Notes: generated by a model not told the origin, from the sequence alone. A DNA stretch of 64,000 nt from Planctomycetota bacterium (GCA_016779225.1 JADHNZ010000007.1:30253-94252), one strand, 5' to 3'; numbered from the stretch's first letter, positions 28,300 through 36,153 are shown. Program-made: numbers and translations.

Positions 28300-29451
28300 T
28301 TGCATCACGGTGAGCCTGACCTCCCGGGGGTGCGCCTTGCGGCGCGCCTGCTCGTGGCGACCACCCTCCTGCTCCTCGGAGTAGGGGGGCTCGTCACGAC
28401 ATACCGGGTTGGGATGGCCGTGCACGACTGGCCGACCACCTTCGGGTCGACCATGTTCGCCTACCCGCTGGACGAGATGCTCCGCAGCTGGGGGGTGACC
28501 CTCGAGCACGGTCACCGCATGCTCGGCAGCGTCGTGGGCCTGCTGACCCTGGCTCTCCTCGTGGTCGCTGCTCGGGCCGGCGGCCGTGGCGCGCTCACGG
28601 CCGTGCTGCTGGGGCTCGCCCTCGAGGTCGTTGCTGTGCTCCTCCTCGCGGGCCAGCGCGCGAGCAGCACGGGCGAGGTCCTCATCGACTGGTCGCGGCC
28701 GGCCCTGCCCTTCGCCGGGGCGGTCGTGGCGCTCGTCGCCAGCGCCTTCGTCGGGCAGCGCCGCCGCCTGCGTGCTCTGACCGTGGTCGGGCACCTGGCC
28801 GTCGTGGGGCAGGGCCTTCTGGGCGGCACGCGCGTCCTCGAGAACAGCACCCACCTGGCCTTCCTCCACGGGAGCCTCGCCCAGGTCGTGTTCACCGTGC
28901 TCGCCGTGACGGCGACCGTGGTCGGCAGCGCCCGCGCCGAGGCCCGCCATGGGGGGGGCACCCCCCAGCGGGGTCCGGTCGTGCTCGCCGCCCTCGCCGC
29001 CGTGCTCGTGCTGGGCCAGTCCACCCTGGGCGCCTGGACTCGTCACACCGGCGGTCACCTGCCGCTTGGCCTGCACGGCATGAACGCTCTGGTGGTCCTC
29101 GGCGTGGTCCTGCTGCTCGTGAGCCGCCTCGGCGCCTTCGAGCGCGCCACGGGATCGCCCGTGGTGGGGCGCGTCCGCCGCGGCCTCCTGCACCTGGTGG
29201 CCGCCCAGTTCGTCCTTGGCGTCGGCGTCCTCGTCGTGATCCTCGCCGTGGCGGGGGGCTTCGAGGGCCCGGTCACCGTCACCGAGGCCGTCACCTCGAC
29301 CCTGCATGTGCTGCTCGGCGCGCTGCTTGCCGGCTCTTGCGCCCGTGCGGCCGTCGTGCTCGCGGCCGTGGCCCCGGCGGGTGCGCGGGTGCAGGCAGGC
29401 AAGGTCTCTCAAGCTCCTGAGGCGGCTCTCTCCGCGGGAGGGGTCGCGTGA
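28300..29451 (+). CDS. ctaA: Heme A synthase
   Basis: A 383-residue multi-pass membrane protein of the COX15/CtaA family, which oxidises the C8 methyl of heme O to make heme A for the oxidase. The conserved EHxHR motif is EHGHR near residue 69, with further paired His in HLAFLH, HLPLGLH and STLHVLLG. The first-helix motif GGLVTTYRVGMAVHDWP matches the family. TTG at 28300 is the start that keeps 10 bp from ctaD; GTGs at 28310 or nearby are alternatives. The stop overlaps the ctaB start (GTGA). Confidence 0.88.
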   Translation: MHHGEPDLPGVRLAARLLVATTLLLLGVGGLVTTYRVGMAVHDWPTTFGSTMFAYPLDEMLRSWGVTLEHGHRMLGSVVGLLTLALLVVAARAGGRGALTAVLLGLALEVVAVLLLAGQRASSTGEVLIDWSRPALPFAGAVVALVASAFVGQRRRLRALTVVGHLAVVGQGLLGGTRVLENSTHLAFLHGSLAQVVFTVLAVTATVVGSARAEARHGGGTPQRGPVVLAALAAVLVLGQSTLGAWTRHTGGHLPLGLHGMNALVVLGVVLLLVSRLGAFERATGSPVVGRVRRGLLHLVAAQFVLGVGVLVVILAVAGGFEGPVTVTEAVTSTLHVLLGALLAGSCARAAVVLAAVAPAGARVQAGKVSQAPEAALSAGGVA

Positions 29452-30356
29452 CCCGGCCCGTGGCGACCTCCCTCAGGGCCAACGCCCAGGGCTCCCTCCT
29501 GGCGCCCTGGCTGGAGCTGCTCCGGCCGCGGGTTGCCAGCATGGTGACCCTCATGGCGCTGCTCGGCGCGGCGACGGCGCCGGGCTCGACCCTCCTGCGC
29601 GCGCTTGAGGCTGCCGTCCTCATCACCCTGGTCACGGGCTGCGCCAGCGTCCTGAACCAGGTGCTGGAGCGTGAGACCGACGCACTGATGCCGCGCACGG
29701 CTGGCCGCCCTCTCGTCACAGGACGCGTGGGCGTGGTGGGGGCCCTCGTGTTCGCGACGCTGCTCGGAGCCGGCGGCGCCGCCGGGCTCGCCCTGCGCTT
29801 CAACCTGCTCAGTGCGTTCCTCTCGCTGGCGACCCTGCTGGTCTATGTGGCGCTGTACACGCCGCTCAAGCGCGTGAGCACCTCGAACACCGTGGTCGGA
29901 GCCGTCCCCGGGGCAGCCCCGCCGCTCCTGGGCTACGCGGCGCTGGCGGGGGATGTCGGGCCGTGGGCCTGGTGCATGTTCGCGGTGATCTTCGCCTGGC
30001 AGTTCCCGCACTTCTTCGCCATCGCCTGGCTGTACCGCGACGACTACCGCGCCGCGGGCCACCGCATGCTGCCCTGCGTCGAGGACGCCGAGGGCCTGGC
30101 GGGCCGGCACAGCGTGCTCTACGCCCTGGCCCTGATCCCCGTGGCCCTGCTGCCCCTGACCGCCGGCCTCGCGGGCCCGTTCTACGGGGTTGGCGCGGGG
30201 CTGCTCTCCGTCGCCTACCTGGCGGCCTCGGTCGCCTTCGCACGCCGTGAGGACCGGCCCCGCGCGCGGGCGCTGGTCGTCACGTCCCTGTTCTACCTGC
30301 CCCTGTGGGCGGGCCTCATCCTGACTGACTCCCTCGTGTCCGCATCCCTCCGATGA
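29448..30356 (+). CDS. ctaB: Protoheme IX farnesyltransferase (heme O synthase)
   Basis: A 302-residue UbiA-family prenyltransferase that adds farnesyl to heme b to give heme O, the step before CtaA. The Asp-rich signature NQVLERETDALMPRTAGRPL is near residues 68-87, and the second conserved loop YTPLKRVSTSNTVVGAVPGA matches CtaB/COX10. Eight or nine hydrophobic helices follow the family pattern. GTG at 29448 overlaps the ctaA stop, and its own stop overlaps the ctaE start, so the genes are translationally coupled. Confidence 0.92.
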   Translation: MTRPVATSLRANAQGSLLAPWLELLRPRVASMVTLMALLGAATAPGSTLLRALEAAVLITLVTGCASVLNQVLERETDALMPRTAGRPLVTGRVGVVGALVFATLLGAGGAAGLALRFNLLSAFLSLATLLVYVALYTPLKRVSTSNTVVGAVPGAAPPLLGYAALAGDVGPWAWCMFAVIFAWQFPHFFAIAWLYRDDYRAAGHRMLPCVEDAEGLAGRHSVLYALALIPVALLPLTAGLAGPFYGVGAGLLSVAYLAASVAFARREDRPRARALVVTSLFYLPLWAGLILTDSLVSASLR

Positions 30357-30982
30357 CCGACGCCATTCCCGCCTACGACGCCGCGGTGGATGCTCCCAAG
30401 CACCACCACCCCGTCTACGACTACGACTCGGGCCCTCCCGTCGACCGCGGCAAGTTCGCGATCTGGGTGTTCCTCGGCACCGAGATCATGTTCTTCACCG
30501 GTCTCATCGGGACCTACATCGTTCTGCGCGCCGGCTCGCCCAGCTGGCCGAACCCGGCCGCGCGCCTCGCGGTGGACATCACGGCGTTCAACACCTTCGT
30601 GCTGATCTGCTCGTCCGCGACCGTGGTGGCTGGCCTGTTCGCGATCCAGAACGACGACCGCAGGAAGTTCAACCTGTGGTGGGGTCTCTCGATCCTGTTT
30701 GGCGCGTTCTTCGTGGGGGTCCAGGTCTATGAGTACTGGCACCTGTTCGCCCACGACATGACTCCGAACCAGGACCTGTTCTGGTCGACCTTCTATGTCA
30801 TGACGGGCTTCCACGGGGCCCACGTGATCATCGGAGTCATCTGGCTCGCGGCGGTCTATGTCGCGGCCCTGCGCGGGAAGTACTCGTCCAAGGACTTCGT
30901 GGGCCTCGAGCTCGCGGGCCTGTACTGGCACTTCGTGGACCTCGTCTGGGTCCTCCTGTTTACCCTCGTCTACCTCATGTGA
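30353..30982 (+). CDS. ctaE: Cytochrome c oxidase subunit III
   Basis: A 209-residue subunit III of the short five-helix type. The family motif FLGTEIMFFTGLIGTYIVLR follows a His/Tyr-rich N-terminus (KHHHPVYDYDSG). WSTFYVMTGFHGAHVIIGVIWL and YWHFVDLVWVLLFTLVYL are the conserved last helices, including the Glu and His residues typical of the subunit. ATG at 30353 overlaps the ctaB stop by four bases. Confidence 0.92.
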   Translation: MTDAIPAYDAAVDAPKHHHPVYDYDSGPPVDRGKFAIWVFLGTEIMFFTGLIGTYIVLRAGSPSWPNPAARLAVDITAFNTFVLICSSATVVAGLFAIQNDDRRKFNLWWGLSILFGAFFVGVQVYEYWHLFAHDMTPNQDLFWSTFYVMTGFHGAHVIIGVIWLAAVYVAALRGKYSSKDFVGLELAGLYWHFVDLVWVLLFTLVYLM

Positions 30983-30999
30983 TCCTGGAGGAGACCGCC

Positions 31000-31518
31000 A
31001 TGTCCGACGAACATCCCCCTCAGTTCAGCGTCAAGAAGCTCTGGATCCTCCTCCTGGCCCTCACGGCCGCGGAGGTTGCCTATGGCGAGCTTGGGAACCG
31101 CACCTTCTACGAGAACAAGCTGCTCCTCTGGGGTGGCCTCCTCTCCTTCGCCTATGTGAAGGGCTACTACATCTTCCAGTACTTCATGCACATGAAGTAC
31201 GAGGGCGCGATCGTGAAGGGCAACGTGTGGTTCACGCTGCCCCTGGTGGCCTACCTGATGATCATGCTCTGGCCTGACACCGCGGCGAACGACAAGCTGA
31301 ACTACGGCATCGGGCGGCAGCTCGACCCGCAGGACGGCGTCGTCAAGGTGCACCTGGACCAGGCCGACTCCTCGCGGAACATCTTCAACCACGGCCACAA
31401 GGACGGCACCCGTCCCGCGCCGGCGATGCCCGCGAGCGAGTACGCCTACCTCTACACCGCCGACCCCGAGCTCGTGCAGCCCGAGGCCCCGGCGGAGGAC
31501 CACGGCTCCGGCCACTGA
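31000..31518 (+). CDS. ctaF: Cytochrome c oxidase subunit IV (prokaryotic type)
   Basis: A 172-residue protein with three membrane helices (about 12-29, 40-62, 73-90) of the bacterial COX4/CyoD-like family; YYIFQYFMHMKYEG is the conserved stretch between helices two and three. The C-terminal 75 residues are a soluble extension ending in EAPAEDHGSGH. ATG at 31000 was chosen because it has a strong Shine-Dalgarno (GGAGGAG) eight bases upstream; the frame is open to a GTG at 30979. Confidence 0.82.
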   Translation: MSDEHPPQFSVKKLWILLLALTAAEVAYGELGNRTFYENKLLLWGGLLSFAYVKGYYIFQYFMHMKYEGAIVKGNVWFTLPLVAYLMIMLWPDTAANDKLNYGIGRQLDPQDGVVKVHLDQADSSRNIFNHGHKDGTRPAPAMPASEYAYLYTADPELVQPEAPAEDHGSGH

Positions 31519-31559
31519 GCGCGGGTCGGCCGGCACGCCCCCCCCCGCACCTCGCACGC

Positions 31560-32639
31560 GTGAAGCTGACCGCGAGCATCCTGGGCGCCGTACTCCTCGC
31601 GGGGGCGGCGCCCTCGTCGTGGGCCGCACTGCCCCCTGCCCAGGGAGTTGCCTCGCCCCCGCCTGGCTCGGAGGTCCGCTTCAGCGAGGTCCCCGACTTC
31701 GCCTTCACCGAGCGCAGCGGAGCGACCGTCACGAGGGCCGACCTGCTGGGCTCGCCCTGGATCGCGGTCCCATTCTATGCCCGCTGTCTGGGGCCTTGCC
31801 CGTCCCTCACGGGCGACCTCCGGGCCCGGGTCTACGAGGAGCTGCGGGGTTCGGATGTGCGCCTGGTGTCCTTCTCCGTGGACCCGCGCTTCGACTCGCC
31901 GGAGGTGCTCGAGGAGTGGGCCAGCCGCTTCGAGGTTGAGGATGACCGCTGGCTGTTCCTCACCGGGGACCTGGGGGAGATGGAGGCCTTTGTGCGCGAG
32001 GGGCTCAAGGTGGCTCTCGCGCGGGATGAGACCCTGGAACCCGGGCTCGCCGTGACCCATTCCACAAGGCTGCCGGTGATCGACCCCGAGGGACGCATCG
32101 CAGGCTGGTACGAGTGCGCGGCGGACGGCCTCGAGCGCGCCGAGCTGGAGTCGAACATGGACCTCTTGACCAATGTCGCCCTCGCCCTGTCGACGGCCCC
32201 CCAGCCCTCGAACCTGCCGGCCATCAACGCGGCCCTGAACGGCCTCGCCACCGTCCTGCTCGTGCTCGGCTACCGGGCGATCAAGCGCGGGGACCGCGAG
32301 CGGCACGCCGCGCTGATGAAGACGGCCTTCGCGACGAGCGCGGCCTTCCTGGCCTGCTACCTGTACTACCACACGGCCGTCCTGCCCCTTCAGGGAGGGC
32401 CCACGCAGTTCCATGGCGGCGGCGCGGCGAAGGTGGGCTACCTGACCCTCCTCGCGAGCCATGTGATCCTCGCGGCCGTCAACCTGCCCATGATCCTGCG
32501 CACGCTGCTCCTGGCGCGTCGCGAGGACTGGGAGCGCCACCGGCGCTGGGCGCGCTGGACCTTCCCGATCTGGCTCTATGTGAGCGTCACGGGGGTGGTG
32601 GTCTATGTGGTCCTGTACCATCTGAACCCAGCGCCATGA
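31560..32639 (+). CDS. SCO1/SenC copper chaperone fused to a DUF420 membrane domain
   Basis: A 359-residue fusion. Residues 1-23 are a signal peptide. Residues about 40-185 are a SCO/thioredoxin-like domain with the copper-binding Cys76 and Cys80 (RCLGPCP) and His167 (THSTRLPVIDPEG), which delivers copper to the CuA site of subunit II. Residues about 215-359 are a four-helix DUF420/CtaM-like domain (FLACYLYYHTAVLP, GYLTLLASHVILAAVNLPMI, WTFPIWLYVSVTGVVVYVVLYHL); CtaM-type proteins are needed for oxidase assembly. The fusion places two assembly functions in one chain. GTG at 31560 is the start. The stop overlaps the next gene's ATG. Confidence 0.88.
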   Translation: MKLTASILGAVLLAGAAPSSWAALPPAQGVASPPPGSEVRFSEVPDFAFTERSGATVTRADLLGSPWIAVPFYARCLGPCPSLTGDLRARVYEELRGSDVRLVSFSVDPRFDSPEVLEEWASRFEVEDDRWLFLTGDLGEMEAFVREGLKVALARDETLEPGLAVTHSTRLPVIDPEGRIAGWYECAADGLERAELESNMDLLTNVALALSTAPQPSNLPAINAALNGLATVLLVLGYRAIKRGDRERHAALMKTAFATSAAFLACYLYYHTAVLPLQGGPTQFHGGGAAKVGYLTLLASHVILAAVNLPMILRTLLLARREDWERHRRWARWTFPIWLYVSVTGVVVYVVLYHLNPAP

Positions 32640-32944
32640 GGCTCCTCCTCCGCACCGCACTCCCGGCCGTCCTGCTGCTGGCCTGGGCGCCGCTCGGCTT
32701 CACCTGAGACTCCTGCAAGGAGGCTCTGGCCGCCGAGGGAGGGTCCCTCGGAGAAGGATTCACCTACAGCATCTACTTCATGCTGACCGTGGTGCTGTTC
32801 GTGGTGCCCGCCGTGTTCGGCCTGTTGCTCTGGAACAGCTTCCGCTCGAACCGCGTGCGCGCGAGCAAGGGCGCAGGCTACGAGCCCCCGGCGGGAGTGG
32901 AGCGCTGGGTCGACGAGCCCGGCTCGGGCTCCGGCGACGCGTGA
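32636..32944 (+). CDS. Putative selenoprotein: small membrane protein with UxxC motif
   Basis: A 102-residue reading frame interrupted by TGA at 32705-32707. Read as selenocysteine (Sec24) it gives signal peptide MRLLLRTALPAVLLLAWAPL, then GFT-U-DSC-KEALAAEGGS, one membrane helix (about 43-68, YSIYFMLTVVLFVVPAVFGLLLW) and a basic, then Pro/Gly/Asp-rich tail. U24xxC27 is a redox motif equivalent to the CPxCK of related Cys-containing small proteins that I recall next to oxidase genes. ATG overlaps the SCO-DUF420 stop and the final TGA overlaps the ogt start, both by four bases. This shows that the whole span is one translated gene. Terminating at the first TGA would leave only a signal peptide. 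A SECIS-like hairpin lies 33 nt downstream. A likely role is thiol or copper redox in oxidase assembly (inference). Confidence 0.78.
32733..32751 (+). promoter_or_regulatory. Candidate bacterial SECIS hairpin (UxxC gene)
   Basis: Perfect 8-bp stem CCGAGGGA / TCCCTCGG with loop GGG. The loop starts 33 nt after the in-frame TGA (32705-32707), within the 16-37 nt window reported for bacterial SECIS elements, and a G leads the loop as their consensus asks. A shorter 5-bp hairpin (CTCCT, gca, AGGAG; 32710-32722) lies between. Folding was judged by eye only. Confidence 0.55.
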
Positions 32945-33465
32945 CGACGACGCTCCTCCGGCGCCGCGTGCGCACCCGCCTGGGCGTGGTCGAGCTGGTG
33001 GGAGGGGAGCAGGGGCTGGCCTGGGTGCAGCTTCCACTCGCGGGCTCCGGCGCCACCCGCGAGGCGCACCTGGCGCGCTGGTTCGGCGGGCCGAGGATCC
33101 GCGACGACCGCGCGGTGCTCCAGGATGCGGTGGCCGAGCTCGAGGCCTGGGACGCGGGGGACTTCGCGCCAAGGGAGACTCAGCTCGACCTACGCGGGAC
33201 TCCCTTCCAGCTCGACTGCTGGCGCGCCCTCCGCAGGGTTCCCGCCGGCAGCACCGTGACCTACGGCGGGCTCGCCGCGCGCGCGGGTCGGCCGCGCGCC
33301 ACCCGCGCGGTCGGCAGTGCCATGCGCTGCAATCCCGTGCCTCTCCTGGTGCCCTGCCATCGGGTGCTCGCGGCGGTCGGGCTGGGCGGGTTCGCCGGCG
33401 GAGCCGAGGGCGCGCTGGACCTCAAGTCCGTGATGCTGCGCCATGAGGGCGCGCTCCTCCGCTGA
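32941..33465 (+). CDS. ogt: Methylated-DNA--protein-cysteine methyltransferase
   Basis: A 174-residue O6-alkylguanine-DNA alkyltransferase that removes alkyl groups from guanine onto its own Cys. The active-site motif is VPCHRVL with Cys139, preceded by the DNA-binding helix-turn-helix region TVTYGGLAARAGRPRATRAVGSAM. The N-terminal ribonuclease-H-like domain is present. GTG at 32941 overlaps the stop of the selenoprotein gene (GTGA), so it is translationally coupled to the oxidase-assembly genes, though its function is unrelated. Confidence 0.92.
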   Translation: MTTTLLRRRVRTRLGVVELVGGEQGLAWVQLPLAGSGATREAHLARWFGGPRIRDDRAVLQDAVAELEAWDAGDFAPRETQLDLRGTPFQLDCWRALRRVPAGSTVTYGGLAARAGRPRATRAVGSAMRCNPVPLLVPCHRVLAAVGLGGFAGGAEGALDLKSVMLRHEGALLR

Positions 33466-33585
33466 GGTGAGGGCTGGGGCTGCCGTGGTCCCGTGGGGCT
33501 TGGCACGGGGCGCGGGGCCGAGGCGCCCGGCGCAGAGAATCGGCGGCAGCCCGTCACCGGGACCTCCCGCCCGCGTCCTTGGAGC

Positions 33586-35097
33586 GTGAGTGGCCTCTCC
33601 TCGACCCGGACCACCAGCGCGCGCGCTGACGCCCGCTTCCTCGGTGGACCAGACCCCCAGACGCGGCGCACCCTGCTTGCTGGGGGTCTTGGGGCCGCGT
33701 CCGCCGCGCTCGGCTGCGGGCATCCCTTCCCCACGGCCCTCGCTCCGAGGCCCTCGCCGGGTCCGGTGCGCTGGCTCGCCCTGGACCGATCCCAGGGGGT
33801 CGTGGTCGCGCTGGACGGCGACCTCCTGCCGGTGCGCATCCTGCGCCTCGAGGCTCCCTCCTGCTCCTGTCCGACCTCGCGCGGTGGTGCCCTCGTGGGG
33901 TCGGCACTCGATGGGTGTGAGGCGGGCCGGCACCGGATCCTGCGGCTCGACTTCCGGGGGCGCGTGGAGGGAGAGCTCCCCGGCCTGGTGGGGCTCGTGG
34001 CGCTCGCGCAGGGCCTCACCCGCACCCTAGCGCTCACCCGCAGCGGCCCTCTCCACCGCGTGCACGGCCTCACGCCCGCAGGTTGGGTCGTCATCCGCGA
34101 GGACTGCGTCTCGCAGGCTCCCTCGGGCTCCGCTGCCTCATGGGTCCACTGGTGGGTGGAGCCGCAGCTGAGTGGGCTGCTCGCAGCTCCGCGCAAGGTC
34201 TCCACTGCGCATGCGCGCGGCTCTTCCACCGTCCTGCCTCGCGATGTGCTCAGCGCCCCTCAACGCGGTGCACCCACCGGGCTCACACGCGGTGCCTGGC
34301 TCGGAGCTGCGACAGATTCTGTGCCAGACACAGCGCCAGACACAGCGCCAGACACAGCGCCAGACACAGCGGCAGACGAGGCGACAGGAGCAGCGACAGG
34401 AGCAGCGGCACAGGGGGTCGTGTCCCGCGCGCTCGCGGTGGGCAGTGGAGTCTTGCCGTCCTCCTTGGATGAGGCCGCCGTCTCCTTCCACCGGGCGTCG
34501 AAGGAGGCGGGCCCGCTCCCAGGCGCGGGCCGCCTCGGCCTCGCGCCGCCCGCGCGGCCAGCGGTCGATGGTGGGGGGGCTCCCCATGCCCTCGCGCGCG
34601 TCCACGCCTTCGAGCGCCGCCCGTGGGCCGTGTTGTGGCGCACAGACCCCATCGCACCGGGCGCCGCGCCTCGCAGGTGGGTCGCGGTGAAGGGGGAGAC
34701 GGTGATGGTTGCAGCCGCGCCATCCTGGTGGGCTGCAGTCGCAGCGGACGGTGTGCGGGCTTGGGGCGCCAGCGCCTCCGGGGATCGCCTCGGCACGCTC
34801 GAGGGCGTCGCCCCGGGGCCTGTGGAGGGGGTGCATGAGCCAGAGGCCAGAGCTCGCACCTCTCTGCTGGGGTCCCGGCGTCCGGGCCTCCGCCCGGCGG
34901 CTCGATCCAGCCACCAGGTCACCTCGGAGACCGGCCTGCGTGGCCGCACCGTCGCTCTCCTGCCCCGCTGGGGTGGGGTCCTCCTCGTGACCCGGACCGC
35001 GCTGCTGTTCGCGGACCGGGGGCTCTCACCCCGCGTCCTGCAGGGTGGCTTCGATCACCTTGCGGGCGCGTGCCCGATGGGGGAGCCCTGGGCGTGA
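33586..35097 (+). CDS. Putative Tat-exported lipoprotein, unknown function
   Basis: About 503 residues. Near the N-terminus a twin-arginine-like signal (QTRRTLLAGGLGAASAALGC) ends in a lipobox Cys, suggesting Tat export and lipidation. Residues about 60-210 look beta-rich with repeated strands (VRWLALDRSQGVVVALDGDL, HRILRLDFRGRVEGELPGLV), possibly part of a propeller. The middle (about 225-330) is low complexity and includes PDTA repeats. The last 170 residues return to beta-like sequence (WVAVKGETVMVAAAPSWWAAVAADGVRAWG). I do not recognise it. GTG at 33586 is the chosen start; the frame is open to 33493. The 3' end overlaps the convergent Nudix gene by 43 bp. The low-complexity centre makes the exact gene model uncertain. 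Confidence 0.5.
   Translation: MSGLSSTRTTSARADARFLGGPDPQTRRTLLAGGLGAASAALGCGHPFPTALAPRPSPGPVRWLALDRSQGVVVALDGDLLPVRILRLEAPSCSCPTSRGGALVGSALDGCEAGRHRILRLDFRGRVEGELPGLVGLVALAQGLTRTLALTRSGPLHRVHGLTPAGWVVIREDCVSQAPSGSAASWVHWWVEPQLSGLLAAPRKVSTAHARGSSTVLPRDVLSAPQRGAPTGLTRGAWLGAATDSVPDTAPDTAPDTAPDTAADEATGAATGAAAQGVVSRALAVGSGVLPSSLDEAAVSFHRASKEAGPLPGAGRLGLAPPARPAVDGGGAPHALARVHAFERRPWAVLWRTDPIAPGAAPRRWVAVKGETVMVAAAPSWWAAVAADGVRAWGASASGDRLGTLEGVAPGPVEGVHEPEARARTSLLGSRRPGLRPAARSSHQVTSETGLRGRTVALLPRWGGVLLVTRTALLFADRGLSPRVLQGGFDHLAGACPMGEPWA
34323..34370 (+). repeat. Four tandem copies of a 12-bp repeat
   Basis: Exact unit GCCAGACACAGC repeated four times inside the putative Tat lipoprotein gene, encoding PDTA units; a degenerate fifth copy (ggcagacgaggc) follows, then a short CGACAGGAGCAG duplication. 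The unit is A-rich compared with the neighbourhood. Confidence 0.85.
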
Positions 35098-35630
35098 AGC
35101 GCAGCCAGCAGGGTCTTGGCGTCCACGGGACGCTGGGCGATCAGCTCGGCGGGGGAGCTCCAGCGGACGACCAGGTCCTCATCCGCATCGGGTTGGAGGC
35201 GGTCGGGTCCGGCCGGGCGCAGCCCGCGGGCCTCGAAGAGGTGGACCTGCTCGGAGCAGAAGCCCGGTGCTGGCCAGACGGTGTGCAGGAGAGTCAGGCT
35301 CTCCGCACGCAGGCCGGTCTCCTCCTCCAGCTCACGCGCCGCGGCCTCGCGGGGATCCTCCCCAGGCTCGAGACGCCCCGCGGGGATCTCGAGGGTGCGC
35401 GCCTGAAGCGCGGGCCGCTCCTGCTCCACGACCAGCACCCGACCGGACTCGTCCAGGGCGACGACTGCGACCGCGCCGGGATGGAGGACCACCTCCGCGG
35501 CCCAGGCGTGGCCTCCGGGCCCAGAGCTGGCCCGCTCGACGAGATCGAACACGCGTCCTGCGTGCAGGAGGCGGTCACCCTCGGAGCGCGGGGCTGCGCC
35601 GCGCGGGGAGCCCTCGCTGGGAGTGCTCAC
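35055..35630 (-). CDS. Nudix hydrolase (ADP-ribose pyrophosphatase-like)
   Basis: A 191-residue Nudix protein. The complete Nudix box GRLEPGEDPREAAARELEEETG binds Mg2+ and hydrolyses nucleoside diphosphate derivatives. The context VLVVEQERPALQARTLEIPAG before the box, and the late conserved FCSEQVHLFEARGL, resemble the NudF/ADP-ribose pyrophosphatase branch. GTG at 35630 is a reasonable start, since upstream codons to 35702 overlap the next minus gene. Its last 43 bp overlap the convergent lipoprotein gene. It follows the small charged-protein gene by 4 bp, so the two are probably cotranscribed. Confidence 0.85.
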   Translation of the reverse strand: MSTPSEGSPRGAAPRSEGDRLLHAGRVFDLVERASSGPGGHAWAAEVVLHPGAVAVVALDESGRVLVVEQERPALQARTLEIPAGRLEPGEDPREAAARELEEETGLRAESLTLLHTVWPAPGFCSEQVHLFEARGLRPAGPDRLQPDADEDLVVRWSSPAELIAQRPVDAKTLLAALHAQGSPIGHAPAR

Positions 35631-35634
35631 GCCC

Positions 35635-35892
35635 TCAGCTGGGGAGCTCGTTGGCCTGGCGCTCGAGGACCGTGAGGAAGGCCAAGATCGAGTTGCCCAC
35701 ATCGCCGCGGCCGTTGTCCATGCAGACCTGGGCGAAGGCGGAGGCCCTCTTCTTGAACTTCGGCAGCTCCTTCAGGACCACCTTGTCGGGGCGCTCCTTC
35801 TCTTCCTGCTTCTGCTTGATGAGGGCGATCTTGGCCTCGAGCTCGGCGACGATCTCCTCGTCGGTCCTGCGCGTGTAGGTGCGCTTGGTCAT
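35635..35892 (-). CDS. Small charged protein of unknown function
   Basis: An 85-residue basic/acidic protein, MTKRTYTRRTDEEIVAELEA at its start, with helical Lys/Glu-rich sequence to about residue 40 and a second helical part ending VLERQANELPS. It may be a short coiled coil. No family recognised. A clear Shine-Dalgarno (GGAGGG, six bases before ATG) supports the start at 35892; such sites are uncommon here. It is the first gene of a minus-strand pair with the Nudix hydrolase. Confidence 0.6.
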   Translation of the reverse strand: MTKRTYTRRTDEEIVAELEAKIALIKQKQEEKERPDKVVLKELPKFKKRASAFAQVCMDNGRGDVGNSILAFLTVLERQANELPS

Positions 35893-36153
35893 GGGGAACC
35901 CTCCGGGGGTTCGTGGGGAGAGGGTGGGCCTCGGGGCCTAGTTCCTTGGGGACCTCTCGGCCCCCGCTCGTCAGGGGCGGCTGGCTCGGAGGGGGTCCAA
36001 GCTGCCGGTGATGCAGGCCAAGCGGCCTGCGGCACGGGGATTCTAGGCCTCCTGGGGCACCCCGGCGACCCCCAGCACCCGCTGCCGGGTCTGATATCAT
36101 CGTGGCTTCCCCCTGGGTGGATCCGAGGCGTCGCGAGGCCTTCGCTCCCAGCC

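Noticed and set aside
32705..32707. TGA as an inactivating stop (pseudogene) in the small membrane gene
   Set aside because: The downstream frame keeps coding bias, ends with an overlap to ogt, and the residue sits exactly in a CxxC-type pair. A second gene in the window has TGA at an established Sec site. Error cannot be fully excluded.
32710..32722. 5-bp hairpin right after the TGA as the SECIS
   Set aside because: Loop starts only 7 nt after the TGA, closer than known bacterial SECIS loops; kept only as a possible accessory stem.
34323..34370. 12-bp repeats as an iteron or binding-site array
   Set aside because: They encode PDTA in frame within a gene and lie far from any promoter or origin gene.
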